Source: Acidiferrobacterales bacterium
Lineage (GTDB): Bacteria > Pseudomonadota > Gammaproteobacteria > Acidiferrobacterales > Sulfurifustaceae
Assembly: GCA_015492195.1 (NCBI GenBank)
Contig: WGFP01000230.1
Span: 1 to 32,860, forward strand
Length of the DNA stretch: 32,860 nt
Direction: 5' to 3'
Shown: in pieces, positions 9,999 through 23,186 of the stretch
Numbering within the stretch: position 1 is the stretch's first letter
How the letters are laid out: every line of letters begins with the position of its first letter
Notes under the pieces: generated by a model
The model's database searches: none
Told to the model about the DNA's origin: nothing
The model's input: only the letters and a program-made list of their open reading frames with translations
Program-made: the position numbers and the translations under genes

Positions 9999-10765
9999 TT
10001 CATTCGCAATCGATAGTTCATCCGGAAGCAAAAATAGGAAAAGATGTAGATATCGGTCCATATACGGTAATCGGTCCGGATGTTGAAGTAGGGGACGATA
10101 CCTGGATTGGACCGCATGTCGTCATAAACGGGCCGACACGCATCGGCAAAAAAAACAGAATTTATCAGTTTTCTTCGCTGGGTGACGCTCCGCAACACAC
10201 AAGTTATGGGGGCGAACCGACGCGTCTGGAAATCGGGAATAACAACACCATCCGAGAATACTGCACTTTTAACCGCGGCACGGTTGATGGTGGAGGCATC
10301 ACGCGTATCGGTAACGATAATTTTATAATGGCTTATTGTCATGTTGCGCATGATTGCCAGATAGGCAGCCACACCATCTTCGCAAATTGCGCGAGCTTGG
10401 CGGGCCATGTTTCAGTGGACGATTATGCGCTTCTTGGCGGATTTACCGTGGTTCACCAGTACTGCAGAATCGGCGCACACTGCATCACGGCTTTGGGAAC
10501 CATCACGTTTAAAGATATCCCTCCTTATATCATGGCGGCAGGCAACAGCGCCGTACCCCATGGCATTAATACCCGAGGGCTTAAACGGCGGCAGTTTCCG
10601 GAGGCATCCATCGAGTTTCTAAGGCGCGCCTATAAGATAATTTATAGGTCAGGGATAAGGTTGCATGAAGCCGTCGAACAGCTTGAAAGTATGGCTGCAG
10701 AGAACAAGGAAGTCGCTTATTTCGTCAATTTTATAAAAACGTCTGAACGCGGCATCATCCGATAG
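9995..10765 (+). CDS. lpxA: Acyl-[ACP]-UDP-N-acetylglucosamine O-acyltransferase
   Basis: First step of lipid A synthesis, a cytoplasmic trimer of hexapeptide-repeat helices. The product is 256 residues (E. coli 262), starting at GTG 9995, which overlaps the fabZ stop. The catalytic His is His119 in CHVAHDCQIG, equal to E. coli His125. The C-terminal helical domain (YKIIYRSG to the RGIIR end) is normal. Aligned by eye through IGAH, the acyl-ruler position (Gly173 in E. coli) is Leu167 in IGAHCITALGT. Pseudomonas aeruginosa has Met there and uses C10 chains, so a shorter O-linked acyl chain is likely here. lpxB starts 1 base after the stop. Confidence 0.97.
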   Translation: MIHSQSIVHPEAKIGKDVDIGPYTVIGPDVEVGDDTWIGPHVVINGPTRIGKKNRIYQFSSLGDAPQHTSYGGEPTRLEIGNNNTIREYCTFNRGTVDGGGITRIGNDNFIMAYCHVAHDCQIGSHTIFANCASLAGHVSVDDYALLGGFTVVHQYCRIGAHCITALGTITFKDIPPYIMAAGNSAVPHGINTRGLKRRQFPEASIEFLRRAYKIIYRSGIRLHEAVEQLESMAAENKEVAYFVNFIKTSERGIIR

Positions 10766-10766
10766 C

Positions 10767-11945
10767 GTGTTATCCCAGAGCCCCCCGATCAGAATCGGCA
10801 TAGTGGCAGGAGAGGTATCCGGAGACTTGCTGGGTGCCGGTCTTATGCGCGCCTTGAAGGAAATCTACCCGGTCATCCGTTTTGAAGGAATCGGCGGCTC
10901 ACGTATGAAAGCCGAAGGATGCATAAGCCTTTTTCCAATGGAACGGCTTTCCGTTATCGGTTTCGAGGGAATAAGGAGCTACCCTTTAATCTTACAGACA
11001 CGGCGCAGGCTTGCGGCATACTTCAAAGAAAATCCTCCAGATCTGTTTATCGGCATCGACGTGCCTGATTTCAATCTTGGCCTTGAGAGAAAATTGAAAT
11101 CCGTTGGTATAACCACCGTACATTATGTCAGTCCTACCGTATGGGCGTGGCGCAGCTATCGCATACATAAAATTAGAAGGTCGGTTGACCACCTGCTCGC
11201 ATTATTTCCTTTTGAAGAAAAGTATTATCAGGAGCGCCATATTCCCGTGACTTTTGTTGGCCACCCGCTGGCAGATGAAATAGACAACGAGTATGATCGT
11301 GATGCCGTCAGGAAAGGCCTTGATCTGCCGCCAGACCGTACAATTGTAGCGCTTCTGCCCGGAAGCCGCATGAATGAATTAGCCAGGCATGCCGATCTAT
11401 TTGTGAAAACGGCAAAGTGGCTGCATCATCGTAATCCCAGCATGCATTTTGTCGCTCCTTTTGTGGATGTCGAAACAAAGACCGTCTTCAAAAGTTCATT
11501 AGAAAAATATGACGCGGAAAACTTAAATATTACGCTGTTGCTTGATCATTCACGTGATGTGTTGGCCGCATCCGATATTGTTTTGCTTGCTTCAGGAACC
11601 GCGGCTTTGGAGGCGGCTCTACTTCGAAAGCCTATGGTGGTAACATATAAAATCTCTTTTCTTTCCTATATATTTATCAAACTTTTGTCGCATATAGATT
11701 TGTATTCGTTGCCTAACAACTTGGCCGGATATGAACTTGTTCCTGAGTTCATGCAATTCGACGCGCGACCGGAGAAACTTGGAAATGCAATTGAGCACTA
11801 TCTGACACATCCCAAGCAAGCGGAAATTGTAAAAGATGCTCTGGCCGAAATTCACAATTCATTGCGCACCAAGGCCAACTTCCGTGCTGCCGAAGCGGTG
11901 GCGAAACTAATCACCGCAAAATTGGAAAAAAAGAATACCCTTTAA
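10767..11945 (+). CDS. lpxB: Lipid-A-disaccharide synthase
   Basis: A family 19 glycosyltransferase that joins UDP-2,3-diacylglucosamine and lipid X into the lipid A disaccharide at the inner face of the inner membrane. The product is 392 residues from GTG 10767. The N-terminal [18 protein letters not shown], then [37 protein letters not shown] (nucleotide-binding region) and [21 protein letters not shown] are all family signatures. The hydrophobic [18 protein letters not shown] patch corresponds to the membrane-association region. It is tightly packed behind lpxA, with a 26-bp gap to rnhB. Confidence 0.97.
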   Translation: MLSQSPPIRIGIVAGEVSGDLLGAGLMRALKEIYPVIRFEGIGGSRMKAEGCISLFPMERLSVIGFEGIRSYPLILQTRRRLAAYFKENPPDLFIGIDVPDFNLGLERKLKSVGITTVHYVSPTVWAWRSYRIHKIRRSVDHLLALFPFEEKYYQERHIPVTFVGHPLADEIDNEYDRDAVRKGLDLPPDRTIVALLPGSRMNELARHADLFVKTAKWLHHRNPSMHFVAPFVDVETKTVFKSSLEKYDAENLNITLLLDHSRDVLAASDIVLLASGTAALEAALLRKPMVVTYKISFLSYIFIKLLSHIDLYSLPNNLAGYELVPEFMQFDARPEKLGNAIEHYLTHPKQAEIVKDALAEIHNSLRTKANFRAAEAVAKLITAKLEKKNTL

Positions 11946-11971
11946 TTTCACTGTCCGAGGCTGGAGATCCT

Positions 11972-12595
11972 ATGAACGGCACATCCGAATCAGGCTGCGG
12001 AAAACCCGGTTATGAAAATATACAATGGGTTGCCGGAGTAGATGAAGCGGGTCGCGGTCCCCTGGCGGGACCGGTCTTTGCCGCCGCGGTTGTTTTTGAA
12101 GACCTCCCCCCCATAGAAGGGCTGGCGGATTCAAAGGTTTTGAGCAAGGAGCGGCGTGAGGCGTTATCCAGACAAATTCAGACGCAAGCCGTATGTTGGG
12201 CGTTGGGCAGGGCGGAAGTGGGTGAAATTGATTCCTTGAATATCCTTCAGGCCAGCTTGTTGGCCATGAAACGGGCCGTAAACGCCCTTCAGTATCCGCC
12301 TGGGCTTGTGATGGTCGACGGTAACAAGGCCCCTGGACTTAATCGACCGGTTTGCACGGTGGTTCATGGAGACGCCATCGTGCCCGTTATTTCCGCCGCT
12401 TCCATCCTGGCCAAGGTGGCGCGGGACGCCCACATGAAAACACTGGAGGCGCGTTTTCCGGGGTACGGGTTCGCCCGCCACAAAGGCTATCCGACCAAAG
12501 CCCACCTTGAGGCCATCAGAAGGCTCGGGGTGTGTCCGGCCCACCGGCGGAGCTTTAGGCCGGTAAAATATTTGATGGAAAATTCATCATTTTAA
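11972..12595 (+). CDS. rnhB: Ribonuclease HII
   Basis: Cleaves the RNA strand of RNA-DNA hybrids and nicks at single ribonucleotides left in DNA. The product is 207 residues. A clear GGAG lies 5 bases ahead of ATG 11972. Active-site acids are Asp24 and Glu25 in [13 protein letters not shown], with further Asp residues in MVDGNKAP and [12 protein letters not shown]. The C-terminal [20 protein letters not shown] and HRRSF motif is complete. The lpxB-rnhB-dnaE order is the standard gammaproteobacterial one. A 150-bp AT-rich gap follows. Confidence 0.97.
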   Translation: MNGTSESGCGKPGYENIQWVAGVDEAGRGPLAGPVFAAAVVFEDLPPIEGLADSKVLSKERREALSRQIQTQAVCWALGRAEVGEIDSLNILQASLLAMKRAVNALQYPPGLVMVDGNKAPGLNRPVCTVVHGDAIVPVISAASILAKVARDAHMKTLEARFPGYGFARHKGYPTKAHLEAIRRLGVCPAHRRSFRPVKYLMENSSF

Positions 12596-12628
12596 TGATT
12601 ATAAAACAATTAGATACATAATATTTAT

Positions 12629-12680
12629 TATCTATAACTTTAAATATAGATAGGGGTATGCTTTTGAGCTGGACTCAAAA
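12629..12680 (+). repeat. Two perfect inverted repeats in the rnhB-dnaE gap
   Basis: Within the 150-bp AT-rich gap, TATCTATA (12629-12636) and TATAGATA (12645-12652) form perfect 8-bp arms around an 8-base spacer. Just downstream, TTTTGAG (12662-12668) and CTCAAAA (12674-12680) form 7-bp arms around CTGGA. Neither is GC-rich or followed by a T-run, so they do not look like terminators. Their position 70-120 bp before the dnaE start would suit an operator or a leader hairpin. The function is unknown and chance is possible in AT-rich DNA. Confidence 0.45.
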
Positions 12681-12745
12681 ACCAAGCCGGTGCCGCAGGA
12701 ACCGCGCGTCTTTTATGGCTATGAAAAATCCGGTGAAATAAAAAC

Positions 12746-15700
12746 GTGGCCGCCCACTTTGTCCATCTCCGAGTCCATTCCGAGTTCTCGCTGGTTGACG
12801 GGATCATCCGTCCCCGCGAGCTGGTCGCGGCGGCCCGTAAACAGGAAATGCCGGCAGTGGCGCTTACCGATCTTTGCAATCTTTTCGGGGCGGTGAAATT
12901 TTACCGGGAGGCGCTGTCAACGGGAATCAAGCCGCTTATCGGGGCTGACGTCTGGCTGGAAAACCACACCAACGGTAACAAGACTTTCCGGTTTTTGCTT
13001 CTTTGTCGGAATCAAGAGGGCTATCGTAATTTGTGCCGCCTGCTGACGCGCGCATACACGGAAGGGCAACACACCGGTCGGCCATGTATCGCGAAGGACT
13101 GGTTTGAAGATCAGGCATCCGGGCTGATTGGGCTTTCCGGCGCTCAGGAGGGGGATATCGGCCAAGCCTTGTTGGCGGGAGACAGCGCGTATGCCGAACG
13201 GCTGGCAAAGAATTATGATGCGCTGTTTCCAGGAAATTTCTATCTTGAGCTTCAACGCACGGGACAAGCCTTGCAGGAAGAGTATAACCATGCGGCCGTC
13301 GCCCTTGCCCGAAAAATGCAACTGCCGGTGGTGGCGACCAATCCGGCGGTTTTTCTGCGGCCGACCGAGTTTGAAGCGCATGAAGTCAGGGTGTGCATTC
13401 AAGACGGGAGGGTGCTGACGGACAGCCGTCGCCCAAAACGCTACACGGCACAACAGTATTTCCGTAGCCCCCAAGAGATGGCCGAGCTCTTTCAGGACAT
13501 CCCGGAGGCCCTTGAAAACACCGTTGAGATCGCCAGGCGTTGCAATTTTCGTCTGGAATTCGAGCGTTACTTCCTTCCGGATTATCCGGTGTCAGCCGAC
13601 GTAAGCGTAGATGAAATATTGCGTCGCCAGAGTCTTGAGGGATTGGAGGCGCGCCTCAAATTGCTGCCGGAAAATGAGCGCATGAAACAAGACCGGGCGT
13701 ATTATGAGCGCCTTGAACATGAACTCGACGTCATCATAAAAATGGGATTTTCCGGTTATTTCTTGATCGTCGCGGATTTTATTCAATGGTCTAAAAACAA
13801 CGGAGTGCCGGTCGGGCCGGGCAGGGGTTCCGGCGCCGGTTCGCTCGTTGCCTATGCCTTGGCGATTACGGAACTTGATCCAATTAAATATGACTTGTTG
13901 TTCGAACGCTTCCTGAACCCGGAACGCGTATCCCTTCCCGATTTTGACATTGATTTCTGTATGGAAGGGCGCGATAAAGTGATTGATTATGTCACCGCGC
14001 GCTACGGGAGTGACCGGGTCTCCCAGATTATTACCCACGGCACAATGGCGGCACGGGCCGTTGTACGTGATGTCGGCCGCGTCATGGACCATCCCTACGG
14101 GTATGTCGACAAGATCGCCAAGTTGATTCCATTCGAACTCAAAATGACGCTGGATCGCGCGCTTGAAGTTGAGCCGTTGCTGCGCGAACGTTACGAGAAA
14201 GAAGAGGACGTCCGTGCATTAATAGACACGGCTCGCACCCTGGAGGGCCTTGCCAGAAATGCCGGCAAGCATGCCGGCGGCGTCGTTATTTCCCCGTCGG
14301 CGTTAACGGACTTTATGCCGATGTATTGTGAGCAGGGCGGCAAGCAGCTGGTTACGCAGTTCGACAAAGATGATGTGGAGGCGCTGGGGCTGGTTAAGTT
14401 TGATTTTCTGGGTCTAAGAACGCTAACCATCATCGATAAGGCGGTCAAGACGATCAATGAAAAACGTAAAGATTCAGATGAATCACCGCTTATCATTGAA
14501 CAGATTCCAATTGATGACCCCAAAACTTATTCGCTGTTAAAGTCGTGCAAAACCACGGCCATGTTCCAACTTGAGTCGCGCGGTATAAAGGATCTGATTC
14601 AGCGTCTACAGCCCGATAACTTCGAGGAGATCATCGCGCTTGTGGCGTTGTTCCGCCCGGGCCCGCTGCAATCCGGCATGGTGGATGACTTTATAAACCG
14701 CAAGCACGGCCGCAGCCCGATCAAATATCTGCATCCCAGCCTTGAGCCGATTCTTAAGCCTACCTATGGGGTGATCCTGTATCAGGAACAGGTTATGCAG
14801 ATTGCGCGGATCTTGGCCGGATACTCACTTGGAAAAGCGGATCTTCTGCGTCGGGCAATGGGGAAGAAGAAACCAGAGGAAATGGCGCAACAACGTGAAG
14901 GTTTTATCAACGGCGCCAAAGAGCGCGGCGTACCCGAGCGAATCGCCGTGCATGTTTTTGATGTCATTGAAAAATTCGCAGGGTACGGATTTAATCGCTC
15001 TCACTCGGCGGCCTATGCACTTATTGCCTACCAGACGGCCTGGTTGAAGGCGCATTATCCGGCGGCTTTCATGGCGGCGGTTCTGTCCGCGGATATGGAC
15101 CATACGGATAAGGTTGTAACCATGATTGCGGAATGTCGCGACATGCAGCTCGATATTCAAGCGCCGGATATCAACCGCTGTGAATATACATTTGTTCCGT
15201 TAGATGACAACACCATTCTTTATGGGCTGGGCGCGATCAAGGGCCTGGGGCAGGCGGCTATAGACACCATACTGCAGAACAGAAATCGTGAAGGTCCGTT
15301 CAAGGATTTGTTTGACCTATGCAAGCGCATTGATCTACGCAAGGTAAACCGACGTGTTCTGGAGTCGCTTATTCGAGCAGGCGCCCTTGACGGCCTGGGC
15401 CCCCATAGGGCGGCGATGATGGCGTCGTTGGGCCAAGCCTTGGCGGTGGCGGGGCAACACAGCAAGAATCAGGAAACGGGCCAATCCGATCTGTTCGGAA
15501 CGGATGAAGTTCATATCGAAAGCCCTCTATTCAGCGATGTCCCGGAATGGAGCGAGGAAGTACGCCTTCAAGGCGAGAAGGAAACCCTGGGCTTGTATCT
15601 GACCGGACACCCGATCGAGCGTTATGTAAAGGAGCTTGCCAATATTACGAATTCGTCCATTTCCGAGCTTAAGCCGACCCAGGACAGCACTATTATTGTT

Positions 15701-16195
15701 GCCGGACTTGTGGTGGCGGTACGCACCATGCACACCCGGCGCGGCGACAGAATGGCTTTCGTCACGTTGGACGATCGTACCGGCCGGCTGGAATTAGCCG
15801 TGTTTTCGGATCTTTATGCGAATCACCGAGAGCTGCTGGTTAAAGATAAGCTCCTGATCGTCGAGGGACACGTAAGTGTCGATGAATATACAGGCGGATT
15901 CAAAATGTCCGCAGAGAAGATCTATAATATGGAGCAGGCGCGCAGCGCGTTTGGTTCGCGTGTGGTTATCGAGGTGGACGCCGATCTGGCGGGTAACGGC
16001 TTCCTGGATGAGTTGAAACGGATTCTTAAGCCTGTCCGTCAGGGTCCGTGCCCGGTTTATTTGCATTACCGGAGCAATTTAGCGGAAGCGGATATTGTTC
16101 TGGGTGAGGAGTGGAATATCAACCCGACCGGATCGGTGCTGGAGCGCCTTACCGAGTTTGCCGGCAAAGACAGGGTCCATTTGATTTACCGTTAG
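12746..16195 (+). CDS. dnaE: DNA polymerase III alpha subunit
   Basis: The replicative polymerase catalytic subunit, type C family. The product is 1149 residues (E. coli 1160). GTG 12746 is the only credible start, because an in-frame stop lies 12 bases upstream, and GGTGA at 12732-12736 is a suitable ribosome site. The domains in order are PHP (about 5-270, starting FVHLRVHSEFSLVDG), palm with catalytic Asp401 and Asp403 in PDFDIDF and Asp553 in VKFDFLGLRT, fingers with YQEQVMQIA and RRAMGKKKPEEM, then tandem HhH, an OB fold (about 980-1060) and the C-terminal tau-binding region. The beta-clamp binding motif QSDLF is at 913-917. No intein or frameshift is seen. Confidence 0.98.
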   Translation: MAAHFVHLRVHSEFSLVDGIIRPRELVAAARKQEMPAVALTDLCNLFGAVKFYREALSTGIKPLIGADVWLENHTNGNKTFRFLLLCRNQEGYRNLCRLLTRAYTEGQHTGRPCIAKDWFEDQASGLIGLSGAQEGDIGQALLAGDSAYAERLAKNYDALFPGNFYLELQRTGQALQEEYNHAAVALARKMQLPVVATNPAVFLRPTEFEAHEVRVCIQDGRVLTDSRRPKRYTAQQYFRSPQEMAELFQDIPEALENTVEIARRCNFRLEFERYFLPDYPVSADVSVDEILRRQSLEGLEARLKLLPENERMKQDRAYYERLEHELDVIIKMGFSGYFLIVADFIQWSKNNGVPVGPGRGSGAGSLVAYALAITELDPIKYDLLFERFLNPERVSLPDFDIDFCMEGRDKVIDYVTARYGSDRVSQIITHGTMAARAVVRDVGRVMDHPYGYVDKIAKLIPFELKMTLDRALEVEPLLRERYEKEEDVRALIDTARTLEGLARNAGKHAGGVVISPSALTDFMPMYCEQGGKQLVTQFDKDDVEALGLVKFDFLGLRTLTIIDKAVKTINEKRKDSDESPLIIEQIPIDDPKTYSLLKSCKTTAMFQLESRGIKDLIQRLQPDNFEEIIALVALFRPGPLQSGMVDDFINRKHGRSPIKYLHPSLEPILKPTYGVILYQEQVMQIARILAGYSLGKADLLRRAMGKKKPEEMAQQREGFINGAKERGVPERIAVHVFDVIEKFAGYGFNRSHSAAYALIAYQTAWLKAHYPAAFMAAVLSADMDHTDKVVTMIAECRDMQLDIQAPDINRCEYTFVPLDDNTILYGLGAIKGLGQAAIDTILQNRNREGPFKDLFDLCKRIDLRKVNRRVLESLIRAGALDGLGPHRAAMMASLGQALAVAGQHSKNQETGQSDLFGTDEVHIESPLFSDVPEWSEEVRLQGEKETLGLYLTGHPIERYVKELANITNSSISELKPTQDSTIIVAGLVVAVRTMHTRRGDRMAFVTLDDRTGRLELAVFSDLYANHRELLVKDKLLIVEGHVSVDEYTGGFKMSAEKIYNMEQARSAFGSRVVIEVDADLAGNGFLDELKRILKPVRQGPCPVYLHYRSNLAEADIVLGEEWNINPTGSVLERLTEFAGKDRVHLIYR

Positions 16196-16247
16196 GGTTT
16201 AACATAGCGTGCATGCTTAAATGTGTTTATTATTTTAAGTAATCGAT

Positions 16248-17207
16248 ATGAATCAGAATTATCTTGAATTTGAGCAATCTATTGCTGACCTCGAGGCCAA
16301 GATCGAGGCGCTGCGTTATGCCGGCAAGGACAGCGACGTCAACATCAACGAAGAAATCAAACGGCTGCGCGCCAAGAGCCAAAAACTTACCGAGACGATC
16401 TTTACTTCCCTGACGCCCTGGCAGGTTTCCCAGTTGGCGCGGCATCCGCTGCGTCCCTATACATTGGATTATGTGGAGCGTATTTTTACGGATTTCCAAG
16501 AGCTGCACGGTGATCGTGCGTTTGCCGATGACCCCGCCATTGTCGGGGGCGTGGCGCGCTTGGAGGACAGGCCCGTAATTATCATCGGACACCAGAAAGG
16601 ACGCGATACCCGCGAGAAATTGCGGCGTAATTTTGGCATGCCGCGCCCGGAAGGATACCGCAAGGCCTTGCGACTGATGCGCATGGCGGAGCGCTTCCGG
16701 CTTCCGGTGATTACTCTGATCGACACGCCCGGCGCCTATCCGGGCGTCGGGGCGGAGGAACGCGGACAAAGTGAGGCGATTGCCCGCAACTTGTATGAAA
16801 TGGCGCAACTGCGCACGCCGATAGTCAGCGTCGTGATCGGCGAAGGCGGATCCGGCGGCGCGCTGGCGATCGGCGTGTGTGACCGACTGCTGATGTTGCA
16901 ATATGCCACATACTCCGTGATTTCTCCCGAGGGTTGCGCCTCTATCCTTTGGAGGGCGGCAGACAAGGCTACGGAAGCGGCAGAGGCCATGGGCATTACC
17001 GCCGACAGCCTGAGCCGATTGGGATTGATCGATGACGTGGTGTCTGAACCTTTGGGCGGCGCGCATCGTGATGTCGAGGCCATGGCAAGAACGTTAAAGT
17101 CAACGCTGGTTTCCGCTGTTGACACCCTGTGTACCGTTCCTGTTGAACGGTTGATCGAACAACGCCATGAACGCCTGCTGCAATTCGGAGAGCTTGAAGA
17201 ACATTGA
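16248..17207 (+). CDS. accA: Acetyl-CoA carboxylase carboxyltransferase subunit alpha
   Basis: Forms with AccD the carboxyltransferase half of acetyl-CoA carboxylase, which transfers CO2 from carboxybiotin to acetyl-CoA to make malonyl-CoA for fatty acid synthesis. The product is 319 residues, equal to the E. coli length. It begins [19 protein letters not shown]. The crotonase-like core is seen in [40 protein letters not shown], the oxyanion-type [12 protein letters not shown], and [13 protein letters not shown]. It lies 52 bp after dnaE, the usual partner. tilS starts within its last 41 bases. Confidence 0.98.
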   Translation: MNQNYLEFEQSIADLEAKIEALRYAGKDSDVNINEEIKRLRAKSQKLTETIFTSLTPWQVSQLARHPLRPYTLDYVERIFTDFQELHGDRAFADDPAIVGGVARLEDRPVIIIGHQKGRDTREKLRRNFGMPRPEGYRKALRLMRMAERFRLPVITLIDTPGAYPGVGAEERGQSEAIARNLYEMAQLRTPIVSVVIGEGGSGGALAIGVCDRLLMLQYATYSVISPEGCASILWRAADKATEAAEAMGITADSLSRLGLIDDVVSEPLGGAHRDVEAMARTLKSTLVSAVDTLCTVPVERLIEQRHERLLQFGELEEH

Positions 17208-18549
17208 TACCCCATTTTCCACGTCGGCACTTGAGCGCATCCTTACCGAAGATCTGGGACTGAATCCGGACACGCCGCTGAAAGTCGCCTACAGCGGCGG
17301 ACTTGATTCCCACGTCCTGCTCCATGCCCTTTGCCAGTTGCGCCTTCATGCACCCTGGCAGGTAGAGGCCATTCACATCGACCACGGCCTGCAACCACAG
17401 TCTTCTCAGTGGGCACGGCATTGCCGGCATATTTGTGAGGCGTTGAACGTGCCCTGCGTGGTTGAACAGGTTCGTGTGCGGCACCGCAAGGACAGCCTTG
17501 AGGCGGCGGCGCGCCGCGCACGCTATGAGGCGCTGGCGCACCATGTCAGCGCAGGCGAGGTGTTGTTGACCGCCCACCATCAAGACGACCAAGCGGAAAC
17601 CGTGCTGCTGCAGCTCCTGCGGGGCGGCGGCGTCCACGGGCTGGCGGCGATGCCGAGAATCACGGACTTCTCGCGGGGAAGGTTGGCGCGCCCCCTTCTC
17701 GGGTTTACCCGCCAAGCGCTGGCGGCCTATGCCGCCAGCGAGCGGTTGCAATGGATCGAAGACGACAGCAATCGGGACATGCGTTACGCGCGCAATTATC
17801 TCCGTCACCGGGTTTTCCCCGTCATTTTGGAACGATGGCCCGAGGCAAGCAGGCAGCTGGCTCGTTCCGCCCGTAACACGGCACAGGCCGCCGTTGTCTT
17901 GGATGAAATCGCGCACCTGGATTTGAAGGTCTGTCAGGCAGGGGCGAAACCGATGTTAAGCATCGCTGCGTTGCTTGGGCTTTCCCCCGCGCGCCAACGC
18001 AATCTTATCCGTTTCTGGGTCCGGGAGCAGGGCCTGGGCGTGCCCTCTGAAGCGCAATTGCAACGCATCCTGGATCAGTTGCGACAATTACCGCGCACGG
18101 GCCAGGCCGTCATCCGCTGGCCGGGCGCAGTGCTTCGCCGTTATCGCGATAAACTGGCCGTGATGCCCGAGCAGACGGTTGAGGATCGAAATTGGAGCTG
18201 TGCTTGGCATCCCTCGACACCGCTTGAAATCCCCGGAACCGGAGCGCGGTTGCGCACCGTTGCGACAGTCGGGGCGGGTCTGAGCCGGGAGCGTCTTAAC
18301 GGGAAATCCATGGTCGTGCGGCTGCGCCAGGGCGGAGAAACCTGCCGATTGCCCGGCCGGCGCCATCGCCACAAATTAAAAAAAATGCTCCAGGAGGCCG
18401 GAATCCCCCCGTGGGAGCGGGAACGAATGCCGCTGGTTTACGTGGCAGGGGAGCTGGCCGCGGTGGGAGACCGGTGGGTATGCGAACCTTATGCGGCAAA
18501 ACCGGAAGAACCCGGGCTGGTACTGGTGCTGGATGACAAACCCGAGTAG
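17167..18549 (+). CDS. tilS: tRNA(Ile)-lysidine synthetase
   Basis: Converts C34 of the CAU-anticodon tRNA-Ile to lysidine, so that the tRNA reads AUA. The product is 460 residues from ATG 17167, which overlaps accA by 41 bases. A TTG at 17194 is another possible start, and the first 10-15 residues look unconserved. The ATP-binding PP-loop SGGLDS is at 43-48. [43 protein letters not shown] and [19 protein letters not shown] are family motifs. The C-terminal domain has [20 protein letters not shown] followed by [10 protein letters not shown] 159-bp gap follows before pyrG, containing a CCCCGG/CCGGGG inverted pair (18592-18620) but no recognisable promoter. Confidence 0.95.
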   Translation: MNACCNSESLKNIDTPFSTSALERILTEDLGLNPDTPLKVAYSGGLDSHVLLHALCQLRLHAPWQVEAIHIDHGLQPQSSQWARHCRHICEALNVPCVVEQVRVRHRKDSLEAAARRARYEALAHHVSAGEVLLTAHHQDDQAETVLLQLLRGGGVHGLAAMPRITDFSRGRLARPLLGFTRQALAAYAASERLQWIEDDSNRDMRYARNYLRHRVFPVILERWPEASRQLARSARNTAQAAVVLDEIAHLDLKVCQAGAKPMLSIAALLGLSPARQRNLIRFWVREQGLGVPSEAQLQRILDQLRQLPRTGQAVIRWPGAVLRRYRDKLAVMPEQTVEDRNWSCAWHPSTPLEIPGTGARLRTVATVGAGLSRERLNGKSMVVRLRQGGETCRLPGRRHRHKLKKMLQEAGIPPWERERMPLVYVAGELAAVGDRWVCEPYAAKPEEPGLVLVLDDKPE

Positions 18550-18699
18550 AACCTGTCTCAAAATCGAATATTGTCGAGCCAAGCCTCCACGCCCCGGAAG
18601 CAACGCCAAGTACGCCGGGGCCGGCCGCCGGTTGTGCAAAGACCCGTCATCTGGTAGTTTGTCCTTCCGTTCGGGTGTCGAATGTCGGACCCCTGTTAA

Positions 18700-21203
<2,504 letters not shown>

Positions 21204-21227
21204 TTTCCGTTCCCTAAAGGTCTTTAA

Positions 21228-22532
<1,305 letters not shown>

Positions 22533-22578
22533 AACTGGGGGGATGATTTAAGGGGGATCTGATTAATTATGAATATTC

Positions 22579-22656
22579 ACCGCAAAGACGCAGAGAACGC
22601 AAAGAAATGATGGAATCAAAATAGAGAAATCTCCGCGCGCTTTGCGCCTTTGCGGT
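22579..22656 (+). repeat. Palindromic intergenic repeat between eno and ftsB
   Basis: The left arm at 22579-22605 starts ACCGCAAAGACGCAGAG. The right arm at 22631-22656 ends CTTTGCGCCTTTGCGGT, which is nearly its reverse complement. A spacer of about 25 bases lies between. The arms share ACCGCAAAG exactly, then alternate matched and mismatched bases. The motif of CGCAAAG/CTTTGCG blocks resembles dispersed intergenic palindromes (REP-like) known from several bacterial genomes. It could form a long imperfect hairpin in RNA after eno, and there is no T-run suited to a terminator. Copies elsewhere cannot be checked from this window. Confidence 0.6.
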
Positions 22657-22758
22657 AAAAACTTATAATTAGAGATTCCTTAAGCGGTTGAGACAAGGGC
22701 GCGATATAACGCCCCCACTAAACGAAACCGCCTTTTCTTTTGCGTAACCGCGTATACA

Positions 22759-23046
22759 ATGAAAATAATGAAGCCCATCACCTACACACTTCTTGGTCTG
22801 CTGTTGCTGTTGCAATACCCTCTATGGTTTGGCGGCGGGGGGCTCCTGACTTTGTGGCGACTGCATCAGGAAATCAGCATACAGCAAGAGGAAAATCTGC
22901 GCCTGAAAGAAAGAAATCAGGCCCTGGAGGCCAGGGTCCTCAACCTGAAACAGGGGCTTGATTCAATCGAAGAACGGGCGCGTATCGAGCTTGGTATGGT
23001 GAAAAGGGGGGAAACCTTCTATCGGATCGTTGAAATGCCTGATTGA
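22759..23046 (+). CDS. ftsB: Cell division protein FtsB
   Basis: A bitopic divisome protein that forms a complex with FtsL and FtsQ and helps activate septal peptidoglycan synthesis. The product is 95 residues from ATG 22759, or 92 from ATG 22768. One membrane span lies near the N-terminus (about 8-25, LLGLLLLLQYPLWFG). A periplasmic leucine-zipper-like coiled coil follows (about 33-75), with EENLRLKERNQALEARVLNL, and then the family end IEERARIELGMVKRGETFY. FtsB after enolase is the standard gammaproteobacterial arrangement. The usual next genes ispD and ispF are absent here. Confidence 0.93.
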   Translation: MKIMKPITYTLLGLLLLLQYPLWFGGGGLLTLWRLHQEISIQQEENLRLKERNQALEARVLNLKQGLDSIEERARIELGMVKRGETFYRIVEMPD

Positions 23047-23186
23047 TAATGGTCTTCTTCACTTTTATCAACCAACCGCGCAGGGAAACAACAGCAAAAT
23101 TGTACAAACAACAATCGCTTACGATCGTTTTTTGTCACGATGAGGGGTAATCAAAATAAAATAGGGTGGTGGGACTACTTGGGGAT

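Noticed and set aside
23055-23160. ACGATCGTTTTTTG after ftsB considered as a terminator
   Set aside because: A T-run is present, but there is no adequate GC-rich stem in front of it.
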